From positions 48,533,755 through 48,597,754 of the forward strand of contig CM048853.1 of assembly GCA_026545225.1 (NCBI GenBank): a stretch of 64,000 nucleotides of DNA, given 5' to 3'. This document shows positions 1-12,000 of this stretch, one piece after another. Every line of letters begins with the position of its first letter. Position 1 is the first letter of the stretch. Below the pieces are notes generated by a model that ran no database searches, was not told the origin of the DNA, and saw nothing but the letters and a program-made list of their open reading frames with translations. Origin of the DNA: Cornus controversa (taxonomy: Eukaryota > Streptophyta > Magnoliopsida > Cornales > Cornaceae). A program made the translations under genes and the position numbers.

Positions 1-1442
1 CATCAAAAATGGCGCTCCTGCTTCAAAGTTGTTGGAATGTCAGAACACGGTGGTATACGCTTCTAGGACACCATTTTGGGCATCAACACTCATGCAGTAT
101 TCTTTTACCTTTGTTTTGTTTTGAGTTTGGTGTCTGTACTCGTTGTATATGTAGAGACCGAGTTCATTTTCGACCAGTTTCGTTTTTATTTATTTGTTTT
201 TCAAAAAATAGTTATAAATGGATTATGCATGTGTTATATATGTGAATTACATGCACGGGGACTTATTTTGAAGTTCGGAAAATTTTTCGATTCATTTAGC
301 TCATTTTATGATTTTTGGGTCAGCGGGGCCTGGGGTGTCAAACGGGTGGGTTTGGGGAATCGAAAATATTTATTTTTAATTTTAAGCCATTTAAGAGATT
401 AGAAGAGAGATGAAATGATTTTTGGAACCATACACATTTCTAGGGTTTAAAAAGAAGCCAGAAAGGTACATTAAGTGGCGAAAGAGTATTTTAGTCATTT
501 TGCGCCACAAGTCTTATAAATTCAGTTTTCTCACATTTGGAAATCAGATTTGCACAAATTCTAGGGTCGGTTCTCTCTCCCCTCTCTTCTTCCACAATTC
601 TCTCTATCTTCTCTCTTAATTTTGGACCTTACGTGGTGAGGGTTTCGTTTTGATTGGTTTAAAGTCAGATTTGAAGAATTTTCAATCCGGTGGATTTAGG
701 GTTGTTTGGAAACTTTTTCAAATTAAGGTAGGGATGTCTAACCCATTATTTCCGAGGTTTTAGTGAGTATGCTATATTTATTTCTTCATATAGCAATGAT
801 TAAATGTATTTGTTGGCTTTGCTCTTCCTTTCATGTAAGTTCTTGATAACATATGAACTTTTATGTGCTAAGGTGACGAAAGTGGTGAAAACATGTTCTA
901 TTTGATCTTGTGTGCACTATATGTGATTATGTGTACTTAAGTGTTGAAATTAGAAGTGTGTAAGAATGAGATGTTAAATTCTGGAAATTTCACCAAGTGT
1001 TTGATAAATTGTTTCTATGAGAATGTGAAAGCATGCCAAGTATTTGATAAATTGTCTCAATGATGTTATATGTCCATTTGGCATGGAAAGATGTGGAAAT
1101 GAGCATGTTTGAAAATTGTTCACTTATTTCACATACATAGTGGGAGAGTGTGTTGTGGTTGTATGTGGAATTTAATTTGCCAAGTTTTGTGAAAACCGGG
1201 CAGCAATGTAGTGCTTTTGTGTCTGGGAGTCGTGACCAACCTAGAGAATAGTGTTAACTCGGCCCCAAATGGTGCTGGGCAGTTGTCTAGGTCAAGGAGG
1301 GTTATCATTCTCTTTGTGGTGACGCTTATCACCCTCAGGGTGGTAAGTGCCGGGTTAGATTGGTGGTTTTTGGTGTCGTTGTGGGTGTGTTGGTTATGAA
1401 TGTGGTGTTGGTGAGTGTGTGGGTTCATAACATTATCACATA
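1..1442. other. Non-genic, probable LTR-retrotransposon-derived sequence
   Basis: No open frame here resembles a known protein. With the Helitron at 1443-4070 removed, this stretch and 4071-5237 form one continuous block. Its far end has the form of a gypsy LTR terminus (GGGGCATGACA near 5227-5237). I therefore infer an old LTR-type insertion, possibly lying in a long upstream intron of the choline kinase gene. The pyrimidine-rich part at 560-620 is LTR-leader-like but not diagnostic. Confidence 0.35.
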
Positions 1443-1719
1443 CTAGTTTAAAGCACGTGCATCGTGCAATGCACGTTGATTAAAAATAAATTAAAAATTT
1501 ATTATAACACCTAAAACATTCAAAACTATTATAACACATCCAAATACATTAATTAAAACACCCAAAACTATTTCTATTATGTAACCTTGGTAATATAAAC
1601 TCGTAGAAAAAAATAAAATTATTAGTTAACAATTATTCACACGGAAGGAATCAAGTATAAACTATAAGAAATCAAAAGGTATAATTCTAACCATTCTTAA
1701 ACAATCTATTACTATTCTT

Positions 1720-2692
1720 TTGAAAATTCTCAACACTTTATCCTTTTTATATTTTTGAGTTCTTCAAATAAATCATTTTCAAGTGAAACTTCTTTGATAG
1801 CTGCCACCACAAAACCATTTTTGACTACGCCATTTTTACCGTTGTTTATCTTGATCACAAAAAGAAACGATTTTCCTTTGCAACTTGTCACTTTGTCGTA
1901 AAATTCATTCATCTCCTCGTCCTACAAAAAGAACAAATTTATTTTAGTAATATTGATACATTTCAAATGAATTGTTTTATCCGTAAATTTTATGAGTGAG
2001 GGAAAAAGTTTTACCTAAATTTTTAACTGTATTAGCTCATTCAGTGAACAATTTATTAATGATTGAGAATCATCAAATATTGTTAGATATGCATTATTTG
2101 TTATATCTTTGATTCAAAATTGCATCATAAATCTGCATAAATGAGTATACTTCATTGATATATAATAATAAAGAATGACATATTTGTCATATTGTAATTT
2201 TTTTTTAAAAATAAAATGTTTAAAGATATAATAATACATTTGAAAGCATTTAGCGTCTTTGTTTTGCAATTAGTACAACTGAATCCATCCTTTCGTACTT
2301 CAACTTTCTTCTTGCATTGTTTACATGCATTGTATCATGGTTCAAATGTATTTTTAATCTCTATAATTCTTGCTTCAAAAAAGTAATGTGTTTTCTGCAA
2401 GTTGAGTGACAAAAGATATTTTTGTATCAGTAATTAATTATAATCAATAGATATAATAAAGAAAAAATAAATGAATATATATAAAAAAAATTAATACCCC
2501 GAATGCCATTGCGGATTTTCCAATTATGTCTTCAAGTGGAAGTTTTTCAGCCTCAGTTTCTTCGAATAATTGATATTTTGAACTTGAAATGAGTACATAT
2601 ATGTCTTTGTCATTTACGTTTTCTTCAAACCTGTCAAAGTATAATAAATTATTGGAACAATATGTTGTTGATATGTACAAATACATACACAC
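1720..2692 (-). pseudogene. RPA1-like (replication protein A large subunit) remnant in the Helitron
   Basis: The clearest piece is a zinc ribbon on the minus strand at about 2335-2230: C-x2-C (ACKQC), then KKKVEVRKDGFSC, then a second C-x2-C (CTNC). This is the layout of the OB-fold C domain of RPA70. Just upstream in frame is a TGA where family members usually have a Trp. A second piece at 1912-1730 contains CKGKSFLFVIKI, like the LxGKKFxFKV stretch near the RPA1 C terminus. A third, at 2640-2510, contains IIGKSAMAFG. The third piece precedes the zinc ribbon, which is not the normal order, so either the gene is rearranged or that match is weaker. RPA-like genes are typical passengers of plant Helitrons. 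This copy has stops and no complete frame. Confidence 0.6.
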
Positions 2693-3529
2693 ACAATCAT
2701 TAATTAGACCTTATTATGGGTTTCATGAACAAAGAAAGTTATAATTTTTGTTTATTTTCTGTTTGATTTTTTAACTATTGATAGTGGATTAGCTTCCACC
2801 AACCTTGTCCTACCAGTCATGATATTCTTTAAGTAGAATAAATAATTAAAACCTAATGTAAGTAAGAAGAAATAAATAACCAACCAATATCATAATGTTT
2901 TGTTTCTTTCAATTTTCATGTTAATTTGTAATGTAGATCCCAGTTGTGTTTGAAGACCCAAACTTGAAATATAATATTATTTTTTATTTTATGTTCATTT
3001 AGATATAATAAAAAATATAAAGTGAATAATCTCAATGTTGTGTGATAAGTTAACTGTGAATGTGTTGATTGACAAATGTGTAACTGTGATAATAGGCCTT
3101 TCATTTATTAGCTTCATTATCAAATTTCCTTCATTCTCAGCAAGATCGTCCCACAATGTCAAAGTAATTGTTCTTGAACTGTTATAAAAATAATTAGTTC
3201 AATAATTTATAATGGTAATTATGAGCATTGATGTAATGTTGTAATGATTAAATTTGTGTCCGATTTATTAATCAGATATTCAATTTGATAACATGACTCA
3301 TTACAGACGTAATTTTTTATTAAAAAATTTTGATTTCAAAAGCTAATATCAAACAATGAGTAGAAAAAAAAAAGCCAAAGAAAAGAACTCACATGTTAGC
3401 TAAGACGAAACTGAATTGAATGGTTGATGATAAGATTCGAGAGGAAGCTGAGAGTTGTGTTGATGAGAGCCGAGAGGAAGATGAGAGCCAAGAGGAAGAA
3501 TGAAGAGCCGTAACCGAGAGGAAGAGTGA

Positions 3530-4021
3530 TTTTATAGGTGTTTAGGGTTTTGCAGGGTATAATTCTATTTTTTTAAATTTAGAAATAAAAAGAAAGGGTT
3601 TTGCATCGGTAATTCTATTTTTGGAGAGCTGTAGCCGAAAGGAAGAGTAATTTTAGTTGTTTAGGGTTTTGCTTGGGTAATTCTCTTTTTTTAATTTATA
3701 AATAAAAAAGGAAAAGGAAGAGTGATTTTAGGTGTTTAGGATTTTGCGGATTATAATTCTATTTTTTTAAATTTAGAAATAGAAAGAAAGGGTTTTGCTT
3801 GGGTAATTCTATTTTTTTAATTTAAAAATAAAAAAGGAAAGGGTTCTGCTTTTTTAAATTTAGAAATTAGAAATAAAAAGAAAGGGTTTTGTTTGGGTAA
3901 TTCTATTTTTTTAATTTCAAAATAAAAAAGGAAAGGTAATTCTATTTTTTTAATTTCAAAATAAAAAAGGAAAGGGTTTTGCTTGGGTAATTCTATTTTT
4001 TTAATTTAAAAATAAAAAAAT
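3530..4021. repeat. AT-rich minisatellite in the Helitron 5' region
   Basis: About eight irregular copies of a roughly 50-60 bp unit occur in tandem. Each holds GGGTTTTGCTTGGGTAATTC followed by T-rich, then AAATAAAAAAGGAAA-like sequence. Copies differ in length by whole-unit and half-unit gains. Internal minisatellites are common in Helitrons. Confidence 0.75.
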
Positions 4022-4070
4022 AGTGTACTGAAACTAAAAAACCCCTTTGTACTTTTAATAGTAGTATAGA

Positions 4071-5237
4071 TTTATCATTATCTTGCATTGTCTTATGTAA
4101 GGGACATATGTTTATCTTTCATTTGAAGCATGGTTACAATTCCTTGTTCGTATTCTTTATGTGGTATTCACGGGGCTTTAGGAAGCATGTTTTAGGCGTT
4201 TCTACTGGGCAAGCGTTGCTCATTCCTTACTATTTTCATGTAATGACAAGGATGGGCAGAAGGATACAAACCATGATTGAATACCATGGAGATCTAGAGT
4301 TTTGTTTTAATTTTGTACATGTTGGTGTAGCTAAACCACTTTTGGGATAATATGTATATAGTTGGCATGTAAGCTTAAACTTAGACGTCTTTGTAATCCT
4401 TGAGAATATGTGTATATAGTTGTGGAACGGTTGGTTTTGATTGAGTTTGAAATATCGAGATTGTGTACATATGGTGGGGTTGAGAATTGGGACACAAATT
4501 GGTAAGGTAGGACAACAGGGATTCCTGCCAGAGGAAATTCGATAGATCGGATTCCTTATGCGATATATCCGATTTAATGACTTGAATTTTAGAAATTAAA
4601 TTGTTGAATTGCCAAACAATCCAGTGGCATCCGCTCAATGTTTCGCACGATCTATGACTGATTGGATCTCAATTCCGATCGATCGGATTAAGCTATGCGA
4701 TAGATCGTATGTTCAAATCCGATGTATCGGAATGCACTGTAGTTTTGCATAATCAATGCATTAGGGCAAGTGCACATGTAACCCAAGGTGGGGCCCATTA
4801 GTGTGATTTGCTTAAGACATGTCCGATTTAATGACTTAAATTTTAGAAATTAAATTGTTGAATTGCCAAACAATGCAGTGGCATCCACTCAATGTTCCGC
4901 ATGATCTATGATTGATCAGATTTATGATAGATCAGATCTCAATTCCGATCGATCGGATTAAGCTATGCGATAGATCGTATGTTCAAATCCGATGTATCGG
5001 AATGCATTGCAGTTTTGCATAATCAATGCATTAGGGCAGGTGCACATGTAACCCAAGGTGGGGCCCATTAGTGTGATTTGTTTAAGACATGTTTATACAT
5101 TAACACATTTAGGTATGCTTTTGCGTTTACGAGGCCATAATTGTGGCATTAGCTCTTTTTGTTTTATGTTTGTGGTTATTCCCTTAATCACTCCCGTTTC
5201 CTTGCTCTTAACCGGGTGTTGGAATTTGGGGCATGAC
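4071..5237 (+). mobile_element. LTR-retrotransposon fragment (gypsy-like LTR end)
   Basis: The block ends with GGGTGTTGGAATTTGGGGCATGACA at 5213-5237. Many plant gypsy LTRs end in a similar GGGGCGTGACA. The bases after it (GTATATGTATTAGACAC) look like a decayed primer-binding site of the TGGTATCAGAGC type. No gag or pol frame is visible, so it may be a solo LTR or a truncated element. I could not find the matching 5' boundary or a target duplication. Confidence 0.45.
4569..5092. repeat. Two-copy tandem duplication (about 254 and 270 bp)
   Basis: Copy 1 (4569-4822) and copy 2 (4823-5092) both start CCGATTTAATGACTT and both finish TTAAGACATGT. They differ by scattered substitutions and by about 16 extra bases in copy 2 around ATTGATCAGATTTATGAT. 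Both are rich in short GATCGATC and ATAGATCG palindromes. The duplication lies in the LTR-like block. Confidence 0.85.
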
Positions 5238-6098
5238 AGTATATGTATTAGACACTAGTAGCCTTCTTGTCTCCATGTCACGTTCAAACGGTTGGAAAAT
5301 GGTTTTTCTTTGTTGACATAATTGGAGTTTACAGATTATCATCCTAGTGCTGCTCTACATGGAAATAGAACAATATGACACTCTCCTTTGATATATGCAG
5401 TTATTAAACTCTAGGCATCTCTATGATATTTGGCTTATGATACCTTTTCTTAAGTTGAATTGCATTGTATTATCAAATTATCGGGTTCATTTTAAATGGT
5501 CACTGGTTTTCTGAAATTATTGTGTTGTCTTTATTAGAAACACACACACACAGATAGAGAGGAGAGAGTTTGCCTGTACTAAGGCACATTTGAAGTTTTA
5601 CTTAAGCAGTGCTTCAAATGTTCATGATATCATGAATAGCATTCACATGGCGGAAAATGCAAGTAAATATTTGCATTTTGATGGGCCTCATATTCTAATT
5701 TCTTGCACCAATAAGTTGATTCAGTTTGGCTGGCTAACTATTTCACAATATGAGCCCATGAGACACATGTAAGTCAAATTTGTGAAGGTGATTTGGGACA
5801 CAAGAAATTTTTTTGTTTCAAGTTCTTGTCACATCTGCTACAGCTCAAATTTCATTATTTTTTAAAGAAAATATAACATCTGTATATATTTCCTTGTTGC
5901 ATGGGTTTGTAGATGATGATTATGGCGGTTCATTTATGCATGGTGTTGTTTCAAGTATGAATTAACTAGGGACATCACCTAATAATTGGAACTGTGCCAG
6001 TCAAAGGAGGAGCTGTTCATCTCCCTTTGAATATTAGACTACTCAATTATATCCTTCCTCAAACAAATAATATTTCTTCTGTCTTACGGGAATTTCAG
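5238..6098. other. Upstream sequence or intron before the first visible kinase exon; no gene
   Basis: I looked here for the missing N-terminal exons of the choline kinase (ATP-binding lobe, VRIYG-like and EEFI-like segments) and found none. The open frame at 5994-6098 runs into the exon but lies before a good acceptor (AATTTCAG at 6091-6098), and its translation does not match the family. Confidence 0.5.
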
Positions 6099-9000
6099 AC
6101 ATTATCAGCATCTGATCTCCGTGATCCAGATACATCTGCTCTTATAGCAGCTAAAATGAAGGAGTTTCATGATCTGGATATGCCTGGTCCAAAGAATGTC
6201 TTCCTCTGGGATAGAATGCGGTATGCTCTCTCTCTTTTTTATTTCCTTCAATTTCTTTTGATGAATGGGGGGTTCGAGTTATATGAACCTCAAGCAAGAT
6301 CATGGTTTAGTTATAACTCAAATAAATTTTTTAACTACAGCTGTACATATTTTAAAAGATATTTTTTACATATGCTTCAGTAATTGGCTTAATGCGGCCA
6401 AAAGTATGTCTTCCCGGGAAGAAGCTGAGGCCTTTCACTTCGATGCCCTAGAGGAGGAAATATCAATATTGGAAAAAAAATTGTCAACGGATGATCATCG
6501 TATTGGATTTTGCCACAATGATTTACAATATGGTAACATAATGTTCGATGAAAAGACCAGATTAGTCACTTTAATTGTAAGTATCTCCTTAGAGTAGTTA
6601 TGTCATATCCTGATTACTTTCTGAAATTTAAGAAACAAAACTCTATGTGGTCAATCTCCTATTAAACATTCTTGTTTTGATATTTATTGTGATTGGATCT
6701 TCTTGGGCGGCAACATCTAAGCAATAGGTGTAGTTCACCTATTAATTTCTTAACACCTCTATGGTATATATGATCAACAATACATGGTAGAACTAAGGGA
6801 TTAGAGGGAGTTTGTGTATATACAAATTAAATTCTTATTTGCCTATTAATATTGTTCGTTCTATTGATGTGACCGATTTATTAGACTATTTGAATTGCGC
6901 TCACAAGTGTTTGCCCGAGAGAGAGAGAGAGAGATGATATCAATTTATGGGACCCTTCTTCCAAATCTTTGAATATTTTATAACTATCAGATTTTGCAAG
7001 ATCCTAAGAGCAATCACTTTGTGCAATTAATACCAAGGTTAAGTTTGTATCTAGTTTACTGTTTACCCCTCCCAATACCATTGACTTTTAGGGAACACAC
7101 TGGGTAATGTCCCTCACATCATCAAGATAAAGTTAGGACCTTTTCGAACTACTCTTAATCTATTTTCTTGGCTAGCTGTGAATTGAGGAGCATTGAGATT
7201 AGGGTGGAAGCCGTTAACATGTGTTCAGTGCAAGTTTTTTGCCCATGCTTCAAACCAATTTACCTCTAAAATGCACCAGCACCAAATGCCTAGTATTTGG
7301 CATAATTATTCATAGTAATATGATAATCTTTGAAGCAGTGTAGACTATGGTCAAGAGAAAAGATAGAAGTGAAACCTACTGTATCTAATTTGGATGGTTC
7401 TGGGGATGACTGAAATGGGTTGGAGAACTAAGACGCCAATACAGCATATTACAAAGGCCAGATATTACGAATTCGTTAAGATTCTTTCAAGTAGTTCCTC
7501 AATTGGAAACTCTTTTTAACCTGTTGAAGCTTTTAGACTTTTAGTCATTCATGTAGTCTTTCTTCCTTCGTCTTGAACTGCATGAAATGGAAGTTGTGGA
7601 AATTTGATTAGGGAAAAGTGAAGAGGAGAGGAAGCATTTAAAGGTCATCTACACCAGTGTTTTGCACCCAAAATCAGGTGGCTTATGCTATAATCTTTTA
7701 CCAGAGGACATTCTTTAACCTTCTTAATTTATGCCTGGAAGGGTTGGTCAAAAGGACTTATGTTGGCATATCTCGTGGATCAAATTAGAGTCTGTAGTTT
7801 TATTTTATTTTTTAGTTTAGTTAGAGTTTTAAAAGTTAGTGTTAAGTTAGTTACCTCTTGGTCATGGCTAAAGATGAATTCAAGCTTCAACTAAGTGCAG
7901 ATCATAATCTTCGACACTGAGGCGTACAAAGGTAAATTGACACTACCATATGCACTCACCAAATTAGGATTTATACATTCATATATCAGGGTTTCATGAT
8001 TACATGTTTTATTTTGCAAACAAACTAATTGAATTGCATAAAAGTGGTTCTAGAAACTTGCTAAATCTGAAATTTTTTCTTAGTGCATAGGGCACTTCAT
8101 CGATCGACTGATCAATCTAAGGTTAACGATTGGATGTTGATTGATCGACATTAATTCTCCATCGATTGAGATATCCAGAACAACATTTTTTTTTTAGGTT
8201 TGAAACTCTAAAACTTTTTTTTTACAACTTTGTTTTGTCCAGTACCCTATTATATCAGAAAATCTAGATATATAGGGAGACACACAAGCTAGAGAGGTTT
8301 TATGCAAAATTGAGTGAATATATAATTTTCTTTTACCATTCATCAATTATATTGCATTAGTTGGTGAGTGTAATATATGAGTGTTGACATCTAAACTTTT
8401 GCGGAGTTTTATTGAAGAGTTCAACACCACCAAATAATCAATCAATCAAGATTGGAGTGGACAACCAGTCTAGAGATCAGAATTGCTATTGAAGAAGCAA
8501 AATCGTGAGGAGCGGAGTCCATTGATGGAGCAGACTGTGTGCCTAGAGACTCTGTGCGTGAGTTTGGTAGATTGCCTGTGTCAAGAGGTATGGGGGTTTT
8601 CAGGTATATTAACTTTAAATTTGTGTAATAACTCTTTCTGATAGTGGATTTCTTATTTGATTGGATTAGGTCTTGTGGTTTTTCCCGTTTGGATTTTCAC
8701 GTAAAAATCTTGGTGTTCATTGATCATGCACCTACTCCCCCCCTCCCCTCTTCCTAGGTGTAGATCACGAACCTTGCACTAATTCTCTATCAGATACTAT
8801 GGTTCCATTCCTCACTCCTGTAAGGGGAAAAAACCCGGATACGAAGGGGGTTTAAATTTTATTTAGGCTGTTAATGGATATCTCTTTGTTGATGGTTTTG
8901 TTGCCTTCTGGCCTTCGTTTGGTGTCAGTTCAATGCGTTCGTCTTGGGGCTGGTTTTTGTTCAGTTTCTTGTGCCCTTGCTTTTAAAATTTTTATTGTGC

Positions 9001-12000
9001 ATATTGTATTTTCTGGAGTTATAATTGGTTAACTGATGGATGAAATTATATACTAGCACCTGGACTAGTCTGAACCTATATTAAAATGGTCCTTCTTACT
9101 TTGAGTCGGGCGAAAAGGGTCTAAATAGAAACCTTGCAACCCGATTTAGTCAAATTTTGACTCCTTGACACAATAACATAATTTTCCCACAATGGTGTTC
9201 TTTTTTTTTTCCCTTTTTTACTCTGGTAAAAGACCTAGTTTGAGCTATATCAGCTTGTGAGAGCTTCTTTCTTTTATTTAGAGAACTGCTGGAATAACAG
9301 AAATCAAATTTAGAACCATACAACAAGAATCAATTTTATAAAAATCTGAACAGCGAAACTTGATACCATTTGGAACAACTATGGAAGCAAGACTAATCAT
9401 ACGGATGAAACATTAGCAATGTGATGATGTCATTCACGTGAAAATGGTAACAGAATAAGCTTTACATAGATGAATGCTAGTTGATATTTATTTAATGTTC
9501 TGTTTAAACATGCCTTTTTTCGTCCTGCTCAAAGGCAGGCAGGAAGGTGGAAGACATTTTGATTTTATGATTATTTTGTTATTTTATTTTTGAATGATGA
9601 AAGCAAATATCTCTTCAGTTACTATGCCTCATAATAGTTATCAATTTATCCAATATAGGTGGTCCTACTTTGTGGTACTCGTATAATGAATATATCTAGA
9701 GTGGTTATATTCTTATATGTACATTCAGCCTAGTTCACATGGCATGTAGGTAAGTATGTCTCTACCCAGTTGAGTGTCTCATAGGGCAGTGATGAGACGA
9801 CCTGTCTCATGGATTTTCCATTAACTGAGGTCAAGTGAAGATATATGTCTCAGGTACACTTGATACCAAGCTGCAATCTTTATCTTCTCTTACAAACTTT
9901 GCCTTTTTTTTTTTTTTTTGGATGACTTGTCTCTCTATTACCTGGGTCATTACTTGCAGAATCTGTTGGAAAGTCCATGAATATTTGTCATAGAGCACTG
10001 TCCTTGCTTAGAACTTAAGATGCAACTCAGGCCTGCTCAGCATGGCTATAGAGGCATTAGTTCACTATTTTATATAGAGTTCCAATGTGCACTTTGACTC
10101 ATCTGATTTAAAAGTTGGTATTACTTCTTGTTTCTAAATTTTAGATATTTTTTGGTTTCTCTTATTGGAGGTGATAGAGCAGATTACCCCCTCCTCTTTT
10201 ACAAAGGATCATTACCCAGTGTGGTCCCCTTCTATTTTACAATATTAATAAATAAAATTAGGAAAAAGGATGATTTGATTTAGACATGGACCTTTGCTTT
10301 ATGTTGATTGAGCAATTTGGTATATTGTTCTTTGTTGATTCTCTTAACATCTTCCAATCTTTTGAGTTGTAAAACCCCTGAAATTTACCTCCTTTTTACT
10401 AGGATTACGAGTATGCAAGTTACAACCCTGTTGCCTATGATATAGCAAATCACTTTTGTGAGATGGCTGCCGATTATCATACAGAAACACCTCATATTTT
10501 GGACTTCAGTAAATACCCTGGTGCGTGACTGTCAAAATTTATTTCCTTCCCATGTTCCATTACTTTGATTGCTTCCACTAACATACCATTGCAAGTGTTT
10601 GACTCGTTTCTGAATCTAATTGAGTTCTATTGACTAAAATTAACAGGTTTGGAGGAGCGTAAAAGATTTCTTCGTATGTATCTGAGTTCTTCAGGTAGTA
10701 ACCAATTTTTATCTCATTTATTGTTTTTAATGCAACATTCATGACCCTGAAGGTCATTCAGGACATATTGTTCCTACCACATCGAGATTTTAGTTTCTAA
10801 CTTTCTACAGACGAATTTCTTCGTATGTATCTGAGTTCTTCAGGTAGTAACCAATTTTTATCTCATTTATTGTTTTTAATGCAACATTCATGACCCTGAA
10901 GGTCATTCAGGACATATTGTTCCTACCACATCGAGATTTTAGTTTCTAACTTTCTACAGACCATTCATAAATCTTTAATATGCACATTCCCCAGTGAAAT
11001 AATTATTAAATGATTTAAGGTTGTGTAACTTTGTATTAATGTGTCTGAAAGAAGTGGATTTGGTTTTAATACCTCAAGTTCAAATCTCTTGCTCAAGGAT
11101 TTTATTGCTTAGATTTGACTTTACTGAGACCTATGGATGGATTTTCCAGTTCTGTTGATGGATTTGAAATAACATGATGAAGGGGAGTTTTTGAATCAAC
11201 CCCAAGAATGATTCTACTTGTACGAGTATCCTAGTTGGACATATATTTTCTCCCTCTCCATCATTTCTTGAAGCTCTCATAATCCAACTCAGTCCTATGT
11301 AACTGTTTGATTGCAAGTCCCTTCAGTTCAAATTCATCAATTCAAAAACAACTGAAAAGTATTTTGGAACCTCGGGACACTTTGGCATCTTTTTAGTTCT
11401 GAATGTTAGGGGAAAATGACGCACACATGCATGATTTTAAGTGTTGAGACTGCAGTTATTTGATTAATAGTAAAAGTTGTTGCATGATATGCAACTTTGC
11501 TATAGGGTTTCTGTATCATACATACATATACAGAATATTTGGAGAAGGATCAACAGAAGGAATTCTTTTCCCGTCGTTTGCTGAAAGTAAAATATAATGC
11601 ATTTATAAATAATCATAGACATTCAATTCTGGTAGAAATATGAACCTGTTAACAAATGGAAATGGACTTCATCTATTTTTTTTAAGGGAGAAAAAAGTGG
11701 CTTGTTACCATCATTTCTAAAACTTAAATATCTTCATGCAGGTGATCAACCTTGTGACGTGGAAATGGAGCAGCTAGCTCAAGATGTTGAGAAGTATACT
11801 CTTGCAAGCCATCTGATTTGGGGCTTATGGGGAATAATATCGGTATCTTGCACCTCACCCTAACTCATGATTAGAATTCTGTTTGTATTAATATTAATCA
11901 CTCGGAAAGAGTGTATAACAGTTAGATTGAACTAGTTTTTTCTAGGTAGTGTCCTGATGCATTAAAAGGAAGAGAATAAGAAGATAAGAAGGATTAATAC

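Larger units (their letters stand above)
1443..4070 (-). mobile_element. Non-autonomous Helitron with intact termini
   Basis: Read on the minus strand, the element begins at 4070 with TCTATACTACTATTAAAAG, the usual plant Helitron 5' end. It finishes with CTAG at 1446-1443. A hairpin lies 9 nt before that end: stem CGTGCAT/ATGCACG at 1456-1462 and 1469-1475, with a 6-nt loop. The flanking bases are A (complement of 4071) and T (complement of 1442), so the insertion is between A and T with no target duplication, as Helitrons do. It contains broken RPA1-like coding sequence and an AT-rich minisatellite near its 5' end. No Rep/helicase gene is visible, so it depends on a partner for movement. It sits inside older LTR-like sequence. 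Confidence 0.85.

Noticed and set aside
5994..6098. Open frame extension [13 protein letters not shown] upstream of the first kinase exon
   Set aside because: It has no match to the family and is separated from it by a good AATTTCAG acceptor; VPVKG resembles the N-terminal VIPLKGA only by chance.
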